From Onchocerca volvulus (taxonomy: Eukaryota > Nematoda > Chromadorea > Rhabditida > Onchocercidae): a stretch of DNA of 64,000 nt. Shown in pieces: positions 39,145 through 51,812 of this stretch. The stretch is taken from NCBI GenBank assembly GCA_000499405.2, contig HG738138.1, forward strand, positions 19,631,753-19,695,752, given 5' to 3'. Each line of letters opens with the position of its first letter. Position 1 is the stretch's first letter. The position numbers and the translations under genes were made by a program. The notes under the pieces are model-generated. The model was not told the origin of the DNA. It saw nothing but the letters and a program-made list of their open reading frames with translations, and made no database searches.

Positions 39145-42100
39145 TTATTTTCGCCAAAACCATCCTTTTACCAAACCACCAATTCCTTGCTGATTTGTAT
39201 TTTGTTCATCCTGATTTGTTCTGACTCCTTTCTCCATTCTTTCATTGCGTTGGGGTATATCCTTCTTATCGAATGCATAAGAAGCAATCTTTGACTCCAG
39301 ATCTGGCATCTAAAAACATATTTTTTTTTTTGCAGTATAAAGAAAGCTATTAATATTATCAGCCAATAATTTAACGAAAATGAACAATTTCTTGAACATC
39401 ACTAACAATAATAAATACTGACCTTTACATGATTTAAAGCTAAATCGAAGAACATGGGTTTGTTTGGCATAGGAATGAATGAAGGAGGCACTGATATTAT
39501 CCGAACATTCTGCTCTGCTTTACATAAGTCCTTGGCTGTGATTTTACGAAATTCGTTCAAAGTATCAAGAAGAGGCTAAAATACATAATGAAGCTACAAT
39601 TATGCTATTTATCAACTGTCAGCCACATCAATAAGTTAGCTTAAAGTTTCTTTCCTTTAAGAAAAAAAAAAAAATTTTTCTTCGCAACCTGAAGTATTTC
39701 AAAATACTCAGAGAGATGATTAAAATCATACAGACTAATAGACAATGATCCAATGTGTTAAGAATCATTTGTACAAAAAGCTAATCTAACACTGAGCAAC
39801 AAAAAACCAAGCCAAACTTAAAAAATAATAGTTCATTTAAATTCAATAAAAATCAAACCCTGCTATCGAAAATTTCTTGTTTTGCATCGCCTTTATTGTC
39901 ATTTGCAGCCTCAACAAGACGATTTGCTTGCGTAGAAAATTTTGATGCCGTTATTTGTTCATAGAGATTTTTCAAGTCATCCTTAAACTAACCAATCATA
40001 ATTCACTGATTGAAACGAGTCCGTTTCACGAAGTGAGGTATTATAACAAGATAATAATGACCTCTTTTTCTACGACGAAAGTGTTTCCTTTCGCATTTTT
40101 CAGTAACAACGAAGTATTCGAAATGCGTTGCACAGCCCGGTCATATAAAACATTGGCTTCATTCCATTTCGCTAAGGCTGCATGAGCCTCAGCCAAGCAA
40201 AAACATCTAAATGATACAAAGTGAAAATTTTGCATGGATGTGGCTAATGCACGCCATGCATATTATAAAAAACTCTGTATATTCGCAAAAGTACCTCTTT
40301 TTAAGAGAAAACGAATAATATATATTTTATCTCGAAACGAGTACGATTGAAAGGTACACAAAACTATCACCACCCTGAATAAAATTCTTTAAAAAAATGA
40401 ATAAGAGATTATGCAAATTTTGTAATATGCAGACATCTCGAAAGCAGTAATTTGGAAAAAAGAACAAAAAAAATAACAAATCGATGGACAAAAAAGATGT
40501 GAACAGCCAATATTTTGATCGGGCACAAACACATAAACTAAACCTCATTAAAAAATTTATAAAAGAATAAATAAAACTATGGGAACAAAGAGACCTGAGC
40601 GCTCGATAGTATTCTGCTTTCGCTTTGTATGCTATTTCCAAATCTCTATTTGTTGCAGCACCTGGGAGTTCCAAAATTTCGCAACTATTTTCAATTACTG
40701 TGTCGCATAAACGAATCAGATCTTGTGGTTTGATTTTCTTTTCTAGCTGTGTCCTGAAAAGAGGAACCGATAATTCGTAACAAGCATGCCTTAACTTTTA
40801 CAAACATTAGTAAATCGACAACATTTGTAGAAAAATAGCTCCACGGGAAAATCTGAAGACTCTAATCTTATTTGGACAGCTCTAAAGCACTATTTTAGGA
40901 AGTGATAAATGAGCGGGGCATTTTGCTTCATCTAATCGAGCGATCTCAGTAAGACAAACAGAATTTTTTAAAAGGGAAAAAAAAATTAACTTGAAGTAGA
41001 TAATTACTTAGTATGTGCAATAATCATAACATAACGTTCAATAGTTCTTTTGAGACGCATAAATTCTAGATAAATAATGGTTAATCGATTTGGAGATTGT
41101 GCGCCATCAATTTGTGCTCCATTACCAACTAATTTCTTCTGCTCTTCATTCAAAATTTGTATTACATCACGGATACTGCTCAACAACTGTTCATAAAGAG
41201 TCATCTAAAAAATGCTTTTTAGAATATATTCTGTTTAATGTTGTGAATATATATTTTACGGAAATGATTCAATTACATATGTATCTCATATCGAGAAATA
41301 TATCAGTTATAATCAATATACAAGGGTAAGTTAAAAAAAAAAAAAAAAAAATTAAATTACACAGACAACAAATATCTTGATTATCAAGAAATAAGATGCA
41401 GTGACTAAACAGCAAGTTGTTATCAGGGTTGTCATGGGTTAGATTCCCTTTGCTAAATAATACCAAAAAAAATCTGCAGTCTTTTCGTTATTTGATGAAA
41501 TAATTCTTCATAGAATTATATGCATGAAGTAGCAAGCTATTCTTATACTATTGACTAAAAGTAAAACATGCTGTTGCTAATTTTGTAACGTTACATAGTT
41601 CCAGTATTTCTTAATGCAAAAGAAATCAAAAGAAAAAATTCGCGTTTGTTTTTCAACAACAATCGAAAACTTAACATATCTGGTAACAAATGATTTCATA
41701 CTTTATTTATGGAAGTCCTTTTCAAACTCTATATATCGAATAAGATCGATTTAAAATATTTAGGCATTACTAAGTAATAAACAATAAATATTACAGAAAA
41801 AATTTAACCTTATCTTCATGAATTGTTGTTTGCGCAAGCTCATGATCAAACTGTTCAAGAGCTTGCAAAAGATTTTTGACATTATCATTCGTTACAGCAA
41901 CTTTTTCATTGCCCCATTCAATATTCCTTACATAATGCACGATGGCTTTCGTACGTAGTTCCGCTATTAATTTCTGGAAATAACGTCAAATTGTATGAAG
42001 AAAAAACAATAAAAAATCAGATGGAATGTTTAATCCTGTAAATATGAATATTTTACTGGAATTTCTCGTAAATTTTCTATCAAAATTAATTTCCGTTGCC

Positions 42101-43644
42101 TCGAATATAACAAAAAATCTCGAAGTGAACGAATTTTAAACTAACATCAAAATCTTCCTGTAAAACGCCTTCCTCTTCACTCAGCTGTAGTCTCATATTG
42201 ATCATCTCAGACATTGCAGCATCACAACTTGCATCGTCACCACAGTTGAATTCACAATAACGCATCTGTGGCTGTATTTCTCGACATCTACGAGCAGTGA
42301 AAAGAATTTTAATTTGTCTTTTCACACTAAACTGATTTTAATACAGTTCAAAAAAGCTTACCTCACTTTGTAAAGTTCCACTAAATCAGATAGCTTCACA
42401 ACTGTAGCAAGCTTTTCGTATATTTTCCTGAAATGATTGATGTGATTAAAAAGCACATTAAGACAAAATTATTCTTGAAAAGTTAGTCCTGCATTAGTAA
42501 TCAACTATAAGAGTCTGGTTAAAAGTTTAAAAGAAAAACATTATTAGTTGTGGAAAATGACCGACTCTGAAATTTAAAAAAAAAAAAAACCAATACAAAA
42601 ATTACTTGGCAGTTTTGAAACATTCCAAGGCTCCTTTCCACTCCTTCAATTCAAAACGAAGACAACCATGCATCCACGAATTATATGCTTGCGATTCTAA
42701 TCTCGTCACTGCATCTACCTTAAATATTTGGCCATTTCTTATCATCTCTAGGACAAGTTCAGAATTATAAGTCTCATTTTATACCATCTTCTCCTACTCT
42801 CATTTATAAAAAATCCGAAAAAAGCACCGAACAAAACATTTCAAAATACAAAAAACGAACACGCTCACAACTTTTGATGATACTTTCGAGATTCGATGCA
42901 TGTTTCACCGCTCTTCGCAGTTTTCCGATCATATGGAAACGTTTTCTTGAATGTGGATCTTCACCGGCCTCTTGCTTTAGTTGAATTGCATATGACCAGT
43001 TTCTTTCAGCATCAAAAACTGCTATTTGAAGACACCTAATTTTGATATTATTAATCGAAAAAACATACTTTCATCGTTATATAACTATTATGAAATGTAA
43101 GTAAATCTTAACATACCTTTCTTCAGTGACAATATCAAATGCTAATTTTCTTGGAATGAACTTCGCAGCGTGCTTTGAAACGCCTTTATGTACATGAGTG
43201 AAGCCAATTGATTTTCGAATTCTTCGAACACGGCGTGCACAATAACCACTGAAATTAATGAAAAAATTCACATATATATTTTCAGTAGAAAATTGCTTTT
43301 GGCGGCATTCATCGAACTTTTATTAGTCAGCATCAGTTCTGTTAATGTATCAATAGGCAAATAAAACAGCAGTTTTTTCATAGTTTTATGGATGTGATAA
43401 ATGTGCATAGAGAAATCTGAAATAATGATGAAGACATTAAATCCTCACCATATTAAAAATTAATAATATGAAGTTATACTTGAGTCAAGTTCAGATGGAG
43501 AAGGAAGATAACAAACCGATATCTTTGGTAATCTCCATGACGTAATCCATGCTTCTGTTGTGCATCCTTGATTAATTTTAGGATAGAAAGAGTTGCAAAG
43601 GAAGATAACATAACATTCTCTTTCTGATGCTCGACAGTTACCAT
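39145..43644 (-). CDS. srpa-68: signal recognition particle subunit SRP68
   Basis: SRP68 binds 7S RNA and pairs with SRP72 in the S domain of the cytosolic SRP. Thirteen exons from right to left: 43517-43644, 43117-43248, 42861-43035, 42606-42718, 42362-42427, 42146-42287, 41809-41973, 41008-41204, 40595-40753, 40062-40206, 39859-39987, 39423-39575, 39145-39309. All join in phase, giving 622 aa (human 627). The RNA-binding N-terminus shows KHGLRHGDYQRYRGYCARR, followed by DAERNWSYAIQLKQEAGEDP and RKRFHMIGKLRRAVKHA. The helical middle has WMHGCLRFELKEWKGALECF and LAEAHAALAKWNEANVLYDR. The SRP72-side C-terminus has VPPSFIPMPNKPMFFDLALN and ends GLVKGWFWRK. The ATG is 6 nt after a TTTTAG acceptor. 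Intron 3 needs the weak donor GTTCGT to keep VDAVTRLE in frame. Confidence 0.95.
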
Positions 43645-44913
43645 TTTGACCTAAAACATTCTTGCATGAGCTCTGCCGCGTCCAACAGAAAACAGATTCT
43701 CATTATAACTCGTAAGGAACTTTACAGAATGAAAATAATATTCTCATAAATACAAATCCTAGATCATCCATCCAAAAGAGTAATAACTATTAATCAGAAT
43801 TTTCAATTATTGGTATGAAGATAACAAAAAATATTTTAGGAAGAATAACACATAATAACTCCCAATGATATCACTCATTTATTTCTGAACACTACTACTA
43901 ACAGTTGTATCATGAACGATTATTAATTAAATCCAATCACTGCTGGGACTTCACACTCCCCCCCTCCTCTCACACTGAATTAGCATTACTTACGGAGTCC
44001 ATCACATTCAAGTGAATACCATCAGACCTAAAATACTTCAGTGGAACACGGTTTTCACATACAACAAGCGCATAATAATCACGGCCCTCCAGCAGTCCGG
44101 TAAAGTCTGTAGACCACTTGGGATTGATACATCTTCATTTTTTGAAGAATTTGGTGAGAAGGTACGAGTTCTCTCAGCCTAGCTACTGCTCTAACATTTC
44201 TTCGAAAATGGTTGTAGTTAGTGTGCTGATGTGAGAATAATGTTGCCACGAAGCTCGAGAAAAGTTTCTTATAACTGTTCTAAATTCAGCATTTCTTCAG
44301 AATTAAGTAGCACTCTCTTAATCGCGTACTTTCCCTAATTCTATTAATAATGCTAGTTGATGTGACTGTCACTTGCACGAGCCGCGAACTTTTCCGGAAT
44401 TAAACTTATATTGTATTAATAGTATTAGTTCAACTTAAAAAAGATAATGCTTTGGAAAAGATCTTTTAGTTTGGCCAGAAATCTTGTGTGATTTTTGTAA
44501 AGAAAGAAGTAATTATTTTTTATCTCTTATCTTAATCCTAGATTGAAGTATCTGGTAATCCTTCTGACTATAATTCAGCTTAGCTCAACCGATGTTTTAA
44601 AAGTACTGGAATGTTGATTGTGAAACTGCCGGCTTTATTTTTGTAGTTTCAAGTTTGCAGTACTAGTCATATGATGAGTCCTAAATATTCTTATAGGTGC
44701 AAAAAGGAAACTTAACATTAACTCATATAGCAATAAAATGGAAGATCTGACATCTCATCTCAATTTATTTCCCCAATGATTTCATCATGTTCGGCAAGAT
44801 TGAAATTTGTTTTGTTCTATCGTTTAATATTTCATTCATCAGTGCAGTTTTTGATTTTCAGCTTTGTTACTGGTGAATTTATTCTGTGACAATATCGCGT
44901 TTTATTCAGGGAA
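43645..44913. promoter_or_regulatory. divergent intergenic region between SRP68 and SmD2
   Basis: The two ATGs are 1.27 kb apart and face away from each other, so both promoters should lie here. A short C-rich run is present near 43960 (CACTCCCCCCCTCCTCTC). No exon and no specific element were recognised. Confidence 0.45.
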
Positions 44914-45546
44914 ATGGCTACGTAAGTTTAATTCACATTAGTTTCACTTTCTAGTCATCTGTGAAGGTAGAAAGATAGTAATATTTTAGATTAGCAAAGC
45001 CACGTTCTGAAATGACTCAAGAAGAGTTAGCAGCTAAAGAACAAGAGGAATTCAACGTTGGTCCACTTTCTGTGCTCACACAGTCAGTAAAGAATAACGC
45101 GCAAGTCTTGATCAATTGCCGAAATAATAAGAAATTGCTTGGTCGCGTAAAAGCTTTTGATAGGTTCATTAATTATTATTATTTATTATGATCTGATCTT
45201 ACTATCCACGCTAACAGTAATGATAAAGAAGTATTATAAATTTAGTTATATTTGATATCATATATATACTTTAAATATAGCCATCTGGCTAAACTATGTT
45301 ACAGTCGTCTCATCTATTGTTTTGTTTATGAAGGATATAAGTTATCAATTTATTCTTTTCAGGCATTGTAATATGGTTTTGGAAAATGTTAAAGAAATGT
45401 GGACAGAATTACCAAAGACGGGCAAAGGAAAAAAGAAGGCGAAACCCGTTGCGAAGGATCGTTTTATTACGAAAATGTTCCTGCGCGGCGACTCCGTTAT
45501 CATTATATTGAAAAATCCAGCAGTTTCAGGTCCAGAATCTACCTAA
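44914..45546 (+). CDS. snr-4: small nuclear ribonucleoprotein Sm-D2
   Basis: This core Sm ring protein binds the Sm site of the spliceosomal U1, U2, U4 and U5 snRNAs. Three exons, 44914-44921 (only 8 nt), 44990-45163 and 45363-45546, give 121 aa (human 118). The Sm1 motif is intact ([40 protein letters not shown]), as are the linker [20 protein letters not shown] and Sm2 ([14 protein letters not shown]). The tiny first exon encodes M-A-T with a split third codon; its donor GTAAGT and the next acceptor TTTTAG are strong. The ATG lies 4 nt after TTTATTCAG. AATAAA is at 45557-45562. Confidence 0.97.
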
Positions 45547-47074
45547 ATAATGCGATAATAAAACTTATGTGTTTTGGAAGAACATATACAACTGTTCCAT
45601 CAAAAAAGTACTTCCCTGTATTGAGTTTTTTTTTGAATCATTTTTCATTTGCTGTTACTTTTGATTTTTAAATACAGATCTTACTGTGTGCATTAGCAAT
45701 TACAACATAGTCATAATTTTATCGCCAGAATCCGACCAATCATTCTTCAGAACACCGAAATATCTTCTTATACTGTTCGCAGTATAATAATTTCTAGAAC
45801 TACCAGAATTTTGTTGACTGCTGACTCTTGGGTTATGTATATTTCGGAATTTTTCCACTCATAAAACGGTTTTGGGAGATCATATTTTCTTGCTTCTGAA
45901 TTTTGCGATAATTTACTCGATGAACATAATTTAGAAACAAGTTATAATCACACCATGAAGGATGTAGTCGAAATGTTTGTTCAGCTATATCCTGAATAAA
46001 ACAATACGGTTTCAGTTCACATCCGTTTGATGTCAGTGTGATCAAGAAAATCTTGTCCATTTAAGATATTAATTATACACTCATGCGTAAGCACTTCACT
46101 ACCTTTAAATATTCATATATTCAGAGTTTCGAATTTCCTCGATCTTAATCAAACCAGAAGGAAATATTTCAAGATCCTTCAAATATCCGAAACGCTTGAC
46201 ACATCTAAGATTTTTATAGTGACAATATGTTAATGACCAGTATATACTGATTCTTCACTGACCATCAGTATTAAGAAGTACGTAGTTTCCCAACCTGTAT
46301 GAACCATATGCTAATGCTTCATGATTAGAAGCATGAACTAAACAACACTATTCTCCAAGAAGTAGTGATATTCGGAATCTCCAGAAATTCGAATTCGCTA
46401 ATGTAAAGATAATATTTTTACAGCTTGTGAAAATATATTTGTAAGATAGTTCTGAATTTTTTTGAAAGCACACTATTTCACATCAATGCATAGAAATACA
46501 ATTTAATAACTTCTATATGCTAAAACAAATCTCGTGATAAAACACGTTAATTTTTGAAAGAATATGATTTTAATGTGCTGTCGTGAAATACCATCATGAA
46601 AAATTATAAACAAGATTTTAGTATTCCACCGTAAAATTAAGCGTACAGCTGAAGCTATTTACAAAACTAGGATGGGAAAGAATAAGATTTTTGACGAAAA
46701 TATATAGCAGCAATACAAGAAAAAGTGAAGAATCAGCTTTCTTTATAAATAAGAAAAAAAGCAATCTCAAAGACAAAAACTGAGGCTTTTCAAACTAACA
46801 GCCATAGCAGCAACATGTTTTAGTAGTGAGAATTGCAAAATCTCCGAGCTTAGGTATTTATATAATACATAATGAAACATTAATCCAATGCATAAGGAGA
46901 GATTCAGTCAATCATTACGGATCGATTTGAAAGAGAAATTTTCATTTTTCAGGTAAATCATTCACCGAAAAAACAAACTGAACAGGACATAACAGAGAGA
47001 AAGAAAAACGGAAGATACGAGCGATAATGAGTTGAATAAAAATATGTACATGAAGATTATCATCGACTAAATTT
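45547..47074. other. convergent intergenic between SmD2 and BSD gene
   Basis: Two 3' UTRs face each other here. The sequence is AT-rich and no further exon is supported on either strand. Confidence 0.5.
45557..45562 (+). terminator. AATAAA polyadenylation signal, SmD2
   Basis: A canonical hexamer 11 nt after the SmD2 stop codon. Confidence 0.55.
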
Positions 47075-50000
47075 CTATTCATCCCAATTAATCCATCCGT
47101 CGCTCTTATTAGATGAGTTGTTTGAATCAGCTTTAGGCGTCTGTGGGCCGCTTTCGTCATGCAGTTCCTAAGTTATCAGGATGTAAGATCAAATGCTTAA
47201 ATTTGAAATGAAAAAAAAAAAAAGAAAGCTTATGAATGGTGCATATAGCGAGAACGAAATAATGAAGAGAATTTTTATGTATTAATAGATAAAATAACTG
47301 CAGCATACCTGTATGTCAACATTTGTACTAGAACACAAGCTCCAGCTTTCATCCATTGTTGATCGTCTATCTAGACTGTTCTGACTTTGTGTCAGCTCTG
47401 TATCTATATTAAGGCAACTCTCAAATCTATTAGAACCTATAAGAGGATTTAAGATAACAAAAAAAAAAAAAAAAATAGAAGCTTCGATTTAACCCATTTC
47501 CTTATTCAAATCTTGAGAACATGTTCAATACAAGCCTATTCCCATTAAAGAGGTAATATCAAAAGTAAGGATAAGCATTGACCCGAAATAATTCAATCTA
47601 AAAATGATTTAGAAAAATAAAAATTTTATTAACCACTCTAATTTGAATCACTACTGTTTCATTTCAGAAAAATTGGTTCAGTGTATGTCGATAAATTATT
47701 TCATTGTAACAAACTTTGAGAGCACGAAAATATTTATAAAAGGTGTAGCAATCTGTAATTAGGAATGAAAACATACTAGAAAAAATTAAGAAATTAAGAC
47801 ATACTCTTTTCTCCGAAATTTGTCGTCCGCTTTTGCCTTTGTATAGTTTCATTCTCATCATCTTGCGACAGTTGTTTTTCAGCATCAACTTTACATTTTT
47901 CTAGCAATTCCATCTGATAAATTTTGTAGAAATACCTCGCCCAAAAAACCACACTCTCAATTTTTTCAGGTACCTTAATTTTTTATATTAATTCCCTTAG
48001 TTATTCAATTTGCTTACGAAAAAAAAAAAAAAATTGAGAAACGCCATGCGAATTTTGTTGAAATATTTTTTATGACTGTTACGTCCGACACTTCGCTTTT
48101 GCAACTTATCTTAATGACTATAATATTTTTCTACCTAAAATAAACAAATAACCATATTCCTTTGACTAAGTAAGTCAATATCAATATAAAACGCTTCTAA
48201 CTATTCAAAATAATTAATTTCAATATCATTAAAAATACGAGATAAAATTCGCGAAACACCTCTTTCGGAACTTGTACCACAGTCCAAAGGTATGTGAAAC
48301 TGTTCAAACTGTTACGAACAGAAAATGCCTTGCTATGATTACCATTTCTTGATATAAGGCTCTCATTCGGGGACAATTAGCAAGCAAAGCATTGATTTCG
48401 CCATCATATTCACTCAACTTAAAATCATCGCACCACATCTTGAATAATTCCTTATCACCTTCTGGGATTTTCATATATGTATCCGGGTTCGTTTGAATCT
48501 CATGCAAAATATGCTGCAAGACTAGCATTTGATAAAAAATACTGCACTGAAATTCACAAATTTCTATTCACCAATATCTGATCCGTTATTATGAACACAA
48601 AAATAGTTTTTAAAGAGGTACCAAAATGTTCTTGACATATGATGTTATGCTCAGTCCTTGAATCATCATTAGAGAAATTGTTTTTGAAGATAGTTGCATT
48701 GAGATTCTAAATGAAAATTTTATTACTATCACATTTTTGTAAACTTGGGAAGGTTCTCAAAAATTACATGGGGTAAATCGCTTCTGTTTGTAGATTTTAT
48801 CTGTGGATAAATACTTTCTGTAAATTCATCCTCGCCTTCAGCCGTATTTTCTTGCGCAATATTTTTTACTGTATCAACTATTGTTTTGATCCATGAATTG
48901 TCTGTTATCGTAGGTACTGAAGATAGCCTTGATGCCCATTCAATAGTGTATGTCGAACTCGATTGTTCGGTCTAAAGAAAACTATTTTATGAATCTGAAT
49001 TAAAACTGACAACTATAAATTGAGAATTTAATTCAAAAGTCTCACTGCCCAGTTAATGTAAAGGATGATATCCATGATAAAATCAAATTAGTTATACTTG
49101 TATCCATAATAACGGATGGAATGTTTATTGAAAAAGTCATTAATAAACAAAAAGAAACTCAACTCAATTAAGCCGATTTACTTTAAACTTATTTAAAGTA
49201 AATCGGTACAAAAAATAGTCATAATTTTCTCCGCAACATGTCTAATTACTTTTCCAGCTTTATTTTACTTCAGTTATACTTCAATAAAAGTCCCATTTGC
49301 AATACAGAACTCACTTCATTTGTGGCACTTTCTACTTTTTTCCCCTCTTCTTTATTTTGCTCATTATTCTCTCCTTCCATGCTTATAATTTGCTGCAAAT
49401 TGTAAGCCTGCTGCCTGACACTTTCAACAGTAGTATTTGCCAATGCGCTTGCTTCATTAGCTACCACATCACCAAACTCAGTTAGATCTTTTTTGACCAA
49501 TTCGAATGTTGTATAAGTCTGAAATTAAACCATCAATAAATTTACAAAATATGGTTTTTCGAATGATTATTGTCTTGAAAAGAAAAATAATTTTCTCTGC
49601 TAATTTAATATTTAATGATATTGACAACTATATATAATACTGCAACTTGAAAACAAGATCAGGATAAAAAGTCCGACAAATGTGACAGTCTTGTAGAATT
49701 TTTCCGACTAAACAAAAATCGCATAGAGGTGTCGGAAAGATATTCTAGTTTATAATTTATCTGTCCGTTCGTTTAACTTTAATTAATTAAAATGCTACTA
49801 GAATTGATACGAAATTTGTTATTAGAATTAGGTTTCAACAGTACGGTACTAAGAATATGGAAAAAAAAGTTGACAAAAAGAAAAGAATGTGAATAATTTG
49901 CAAGTTAATATCACACAACTTTAACCACTCATGAGGAGAAAATTTTCGTTGATTGCCATAATACTTGTATAAGTATAGTACCACTGATGAGCTCTGTAGT

Positions 50001-50227
50001 ACATCCTACTTTCTCTTGATACGATAAGGATGATAGCAGTAGGAATGAAATAAACCAAATGAACGAAATCTTACCTTTTCTTTAGCGGATCGAAACCAGG
50101 CCGAACCCGTGCTAACCCATCCTTGGAACGAGTAGATATTTTTCCCCGCTTCTTCTTTCTTATTATTAGTAGGATTTTTTTCGCTTGCCACAGTTTCCAT
50201 TTCTGCTGCATTTTCAGCACTCTTCAT
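47075..50227 (-). CDS. BSD-domain protein (BSDC1-like)
   Basis: Eight exons from right to left: 50075-50227, 49315-49518, 48768-48971, 48622-48706, 48343-48521, 47805-47973, 47309-47436, 47075-47167, all in phase, giving 404 aa (human BSDC1 about 430). The N-terminal half has an amphipathic part (WVSTGSAWFRSAKEK, TYTTFELVKKDLTEFGDVV) as in BSDC1/SYAP1-type proteins. The BSD domain lies at about residues 225-295: TYMKIPEGDKELFKMWCDDF, INALLANCPRMRALYQEMVP and the signature FWARYFYK. The tail is acidic and Trp-containing (DESWSLCSS, DGWINWDE at the very end). BSD domains occur in transcription/repair factors and in these synapse-associated-like proteins; the cellular role here is not known. The ATG follows CGTTTTAG by 9 nt. 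Confidence 0.9.
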
Positions 50228-50575
50228 TTTATCATACTAAAACGTCTTCATTTTCAAAAATAGAACCGAAAATAAAAAATCAAATGTCAAATCAAAAACT
50301 ACGATTCTAACAATCCAATTTACGATCTTAGTTTCTGACTTGATATTTGACTAAAATTCAAATTTGGAAATGCTTCGTATCAAAATTTGAGACCAGCAAC
50401 GAAATTCATCCGCTCGGTAAACTCAACAGCCCATCGAAGTCCCATTTCACTCATTCCAAATGGAATAACACCAATATTTTTAGCAATATTCTATATACAC
50501 GGCCGTCTTATGCAACTTATTCGTCTTAAGGAAGGGATGTTCTTTGTTTTAAAATTAATTTCGTAAAATCTTCAG

Positions 50576-50594
50576 GCCGTTTTCAATTTTCTTG
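50576..50594 (+). other. candidate 19-nt mini-exon
   Basis: These 19 nt are bounded by AATCTTCAG on the left and GTAAGT on the right. Their phase (6 codons plus 1 nt) fits the candidate exon at 51696. No start codon is visible upstream, so it may be a non-coding leader exon or chance. Confidence 0.2.
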
Positions 50595-51695
50595 GTAAGT
50601 TTTGGTCTTTAATAGTTACTGAATTTTGTTGTGAATTTTGTTGCTCATAAAATTTAATAGTTTTAATTCATTGCTCGTATTAATGGCATCATGACCTTAT
50701 TGACTCATAGAAAAATCCGATAATATTGCAAGTGCTCACAGCTCTACTCCAACAGCATTTCTTCGAAAGATTGGTTCCGATTATCTGCTTCCATATCTAA
50801 GATTCGATAATACTTTCTCCCCCATCTTTAAGTTTTCGTGGACTGATATGCTTTGATAAAATCTCGCGTCATATCACGATGTAATTACTTTTTATGGCAT
50901 CAATTATGGTACCATATTTTTGAATTGAAAGAATAATCTCTCGATAAGCTTTGTCTTTATTGGCTGTGGTCTCATTTGTTCGTTTCTTTCTTGCAATCCA
51001 CGCAGTCGTCATATCAATCGGTATAAGTTAGGTGATACAAATCCATTCATGCTATACATCTTTTTCTGCTGGATGGTACAGTATTGTTTGATAACGCACT
51101 TGTCAAAGTTTATTTTAAAATTTGGATGTTGAATTCTTCACTTCGATGAACTTCTGAAAAATCCTTGCTCGTTACGATAACTTCTTCTTCAAAATTAGGA
51201 TAAATATATGTGGGAGGACCATCTCAATTCTTGATTTAATGTTCGGCACTAAAGTTCCATAACTTATTTGAGTCTTCAGTGTTTCATATTTTTCAACACA
51301 AAAAAAAAAGTGATATTGTGACGGAATGCACGGTTGGTGATCAACAACTTCAGTTTAGAGCTATTCACTTTTTCAGTTTAAGATAAATTGAAATTTTAAA
51401 TCGATTTAGTCTTTTTCTAGTGTTTCCCTTATTTCCTCGCACATAATGATTGAATCGAAATATTCATATTGTCTTTTTCTTTCGTACCGTTCAAGAAAAA
51501 AATTAAATAATTCAAGAAAAAGAAACTATAATAATTTCGAATCTGGGACAGATTATAAGGAAAACTTTTAGAACTATAGTACATATGTCAGAAAATATAT
51601 TTCGGTGATAATTATTGTTCATTTATTTTATTTTTATTGAAAGTATAACTTATAATGCAGATTACTAATCTTCCCTCTTAAATTCCGTTTTTTAG

Positions 51696-51812
51696 GTACA
51701 AATTTAAGAAGAACTGTAGGAGTTTGTTTATTGGAAAAATGTCGCCATTATATAAGTTCTTATCCACCTGATGCATGGCAACTGTTGTTTTTACAGAATA
51801 ATTTTGTTAATG
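51696..51812 (+). CDS. candidate internal exon of an unrecognised gene
   Basis: A CGTTTTTTAG acceptor opens a frame reading RRTVGVCLLEKCRHYISSYP and WQLLFLQNNFVN. It is followed by a weak donor GTTTGT. The composition looks protein-like, but I could not link it to a start or to later exons. It might belong to a gene with the 50576 mini-exon, or be a broken remnant. Confidence 0.25.

Noticed and set aside
41427..41455. GGGTTAGATTCCC, resembling a tRNA T-arm
   Set aside because: It lacks the TTC loop core, and no acceptor, D or anticodon arm can be placed around it.
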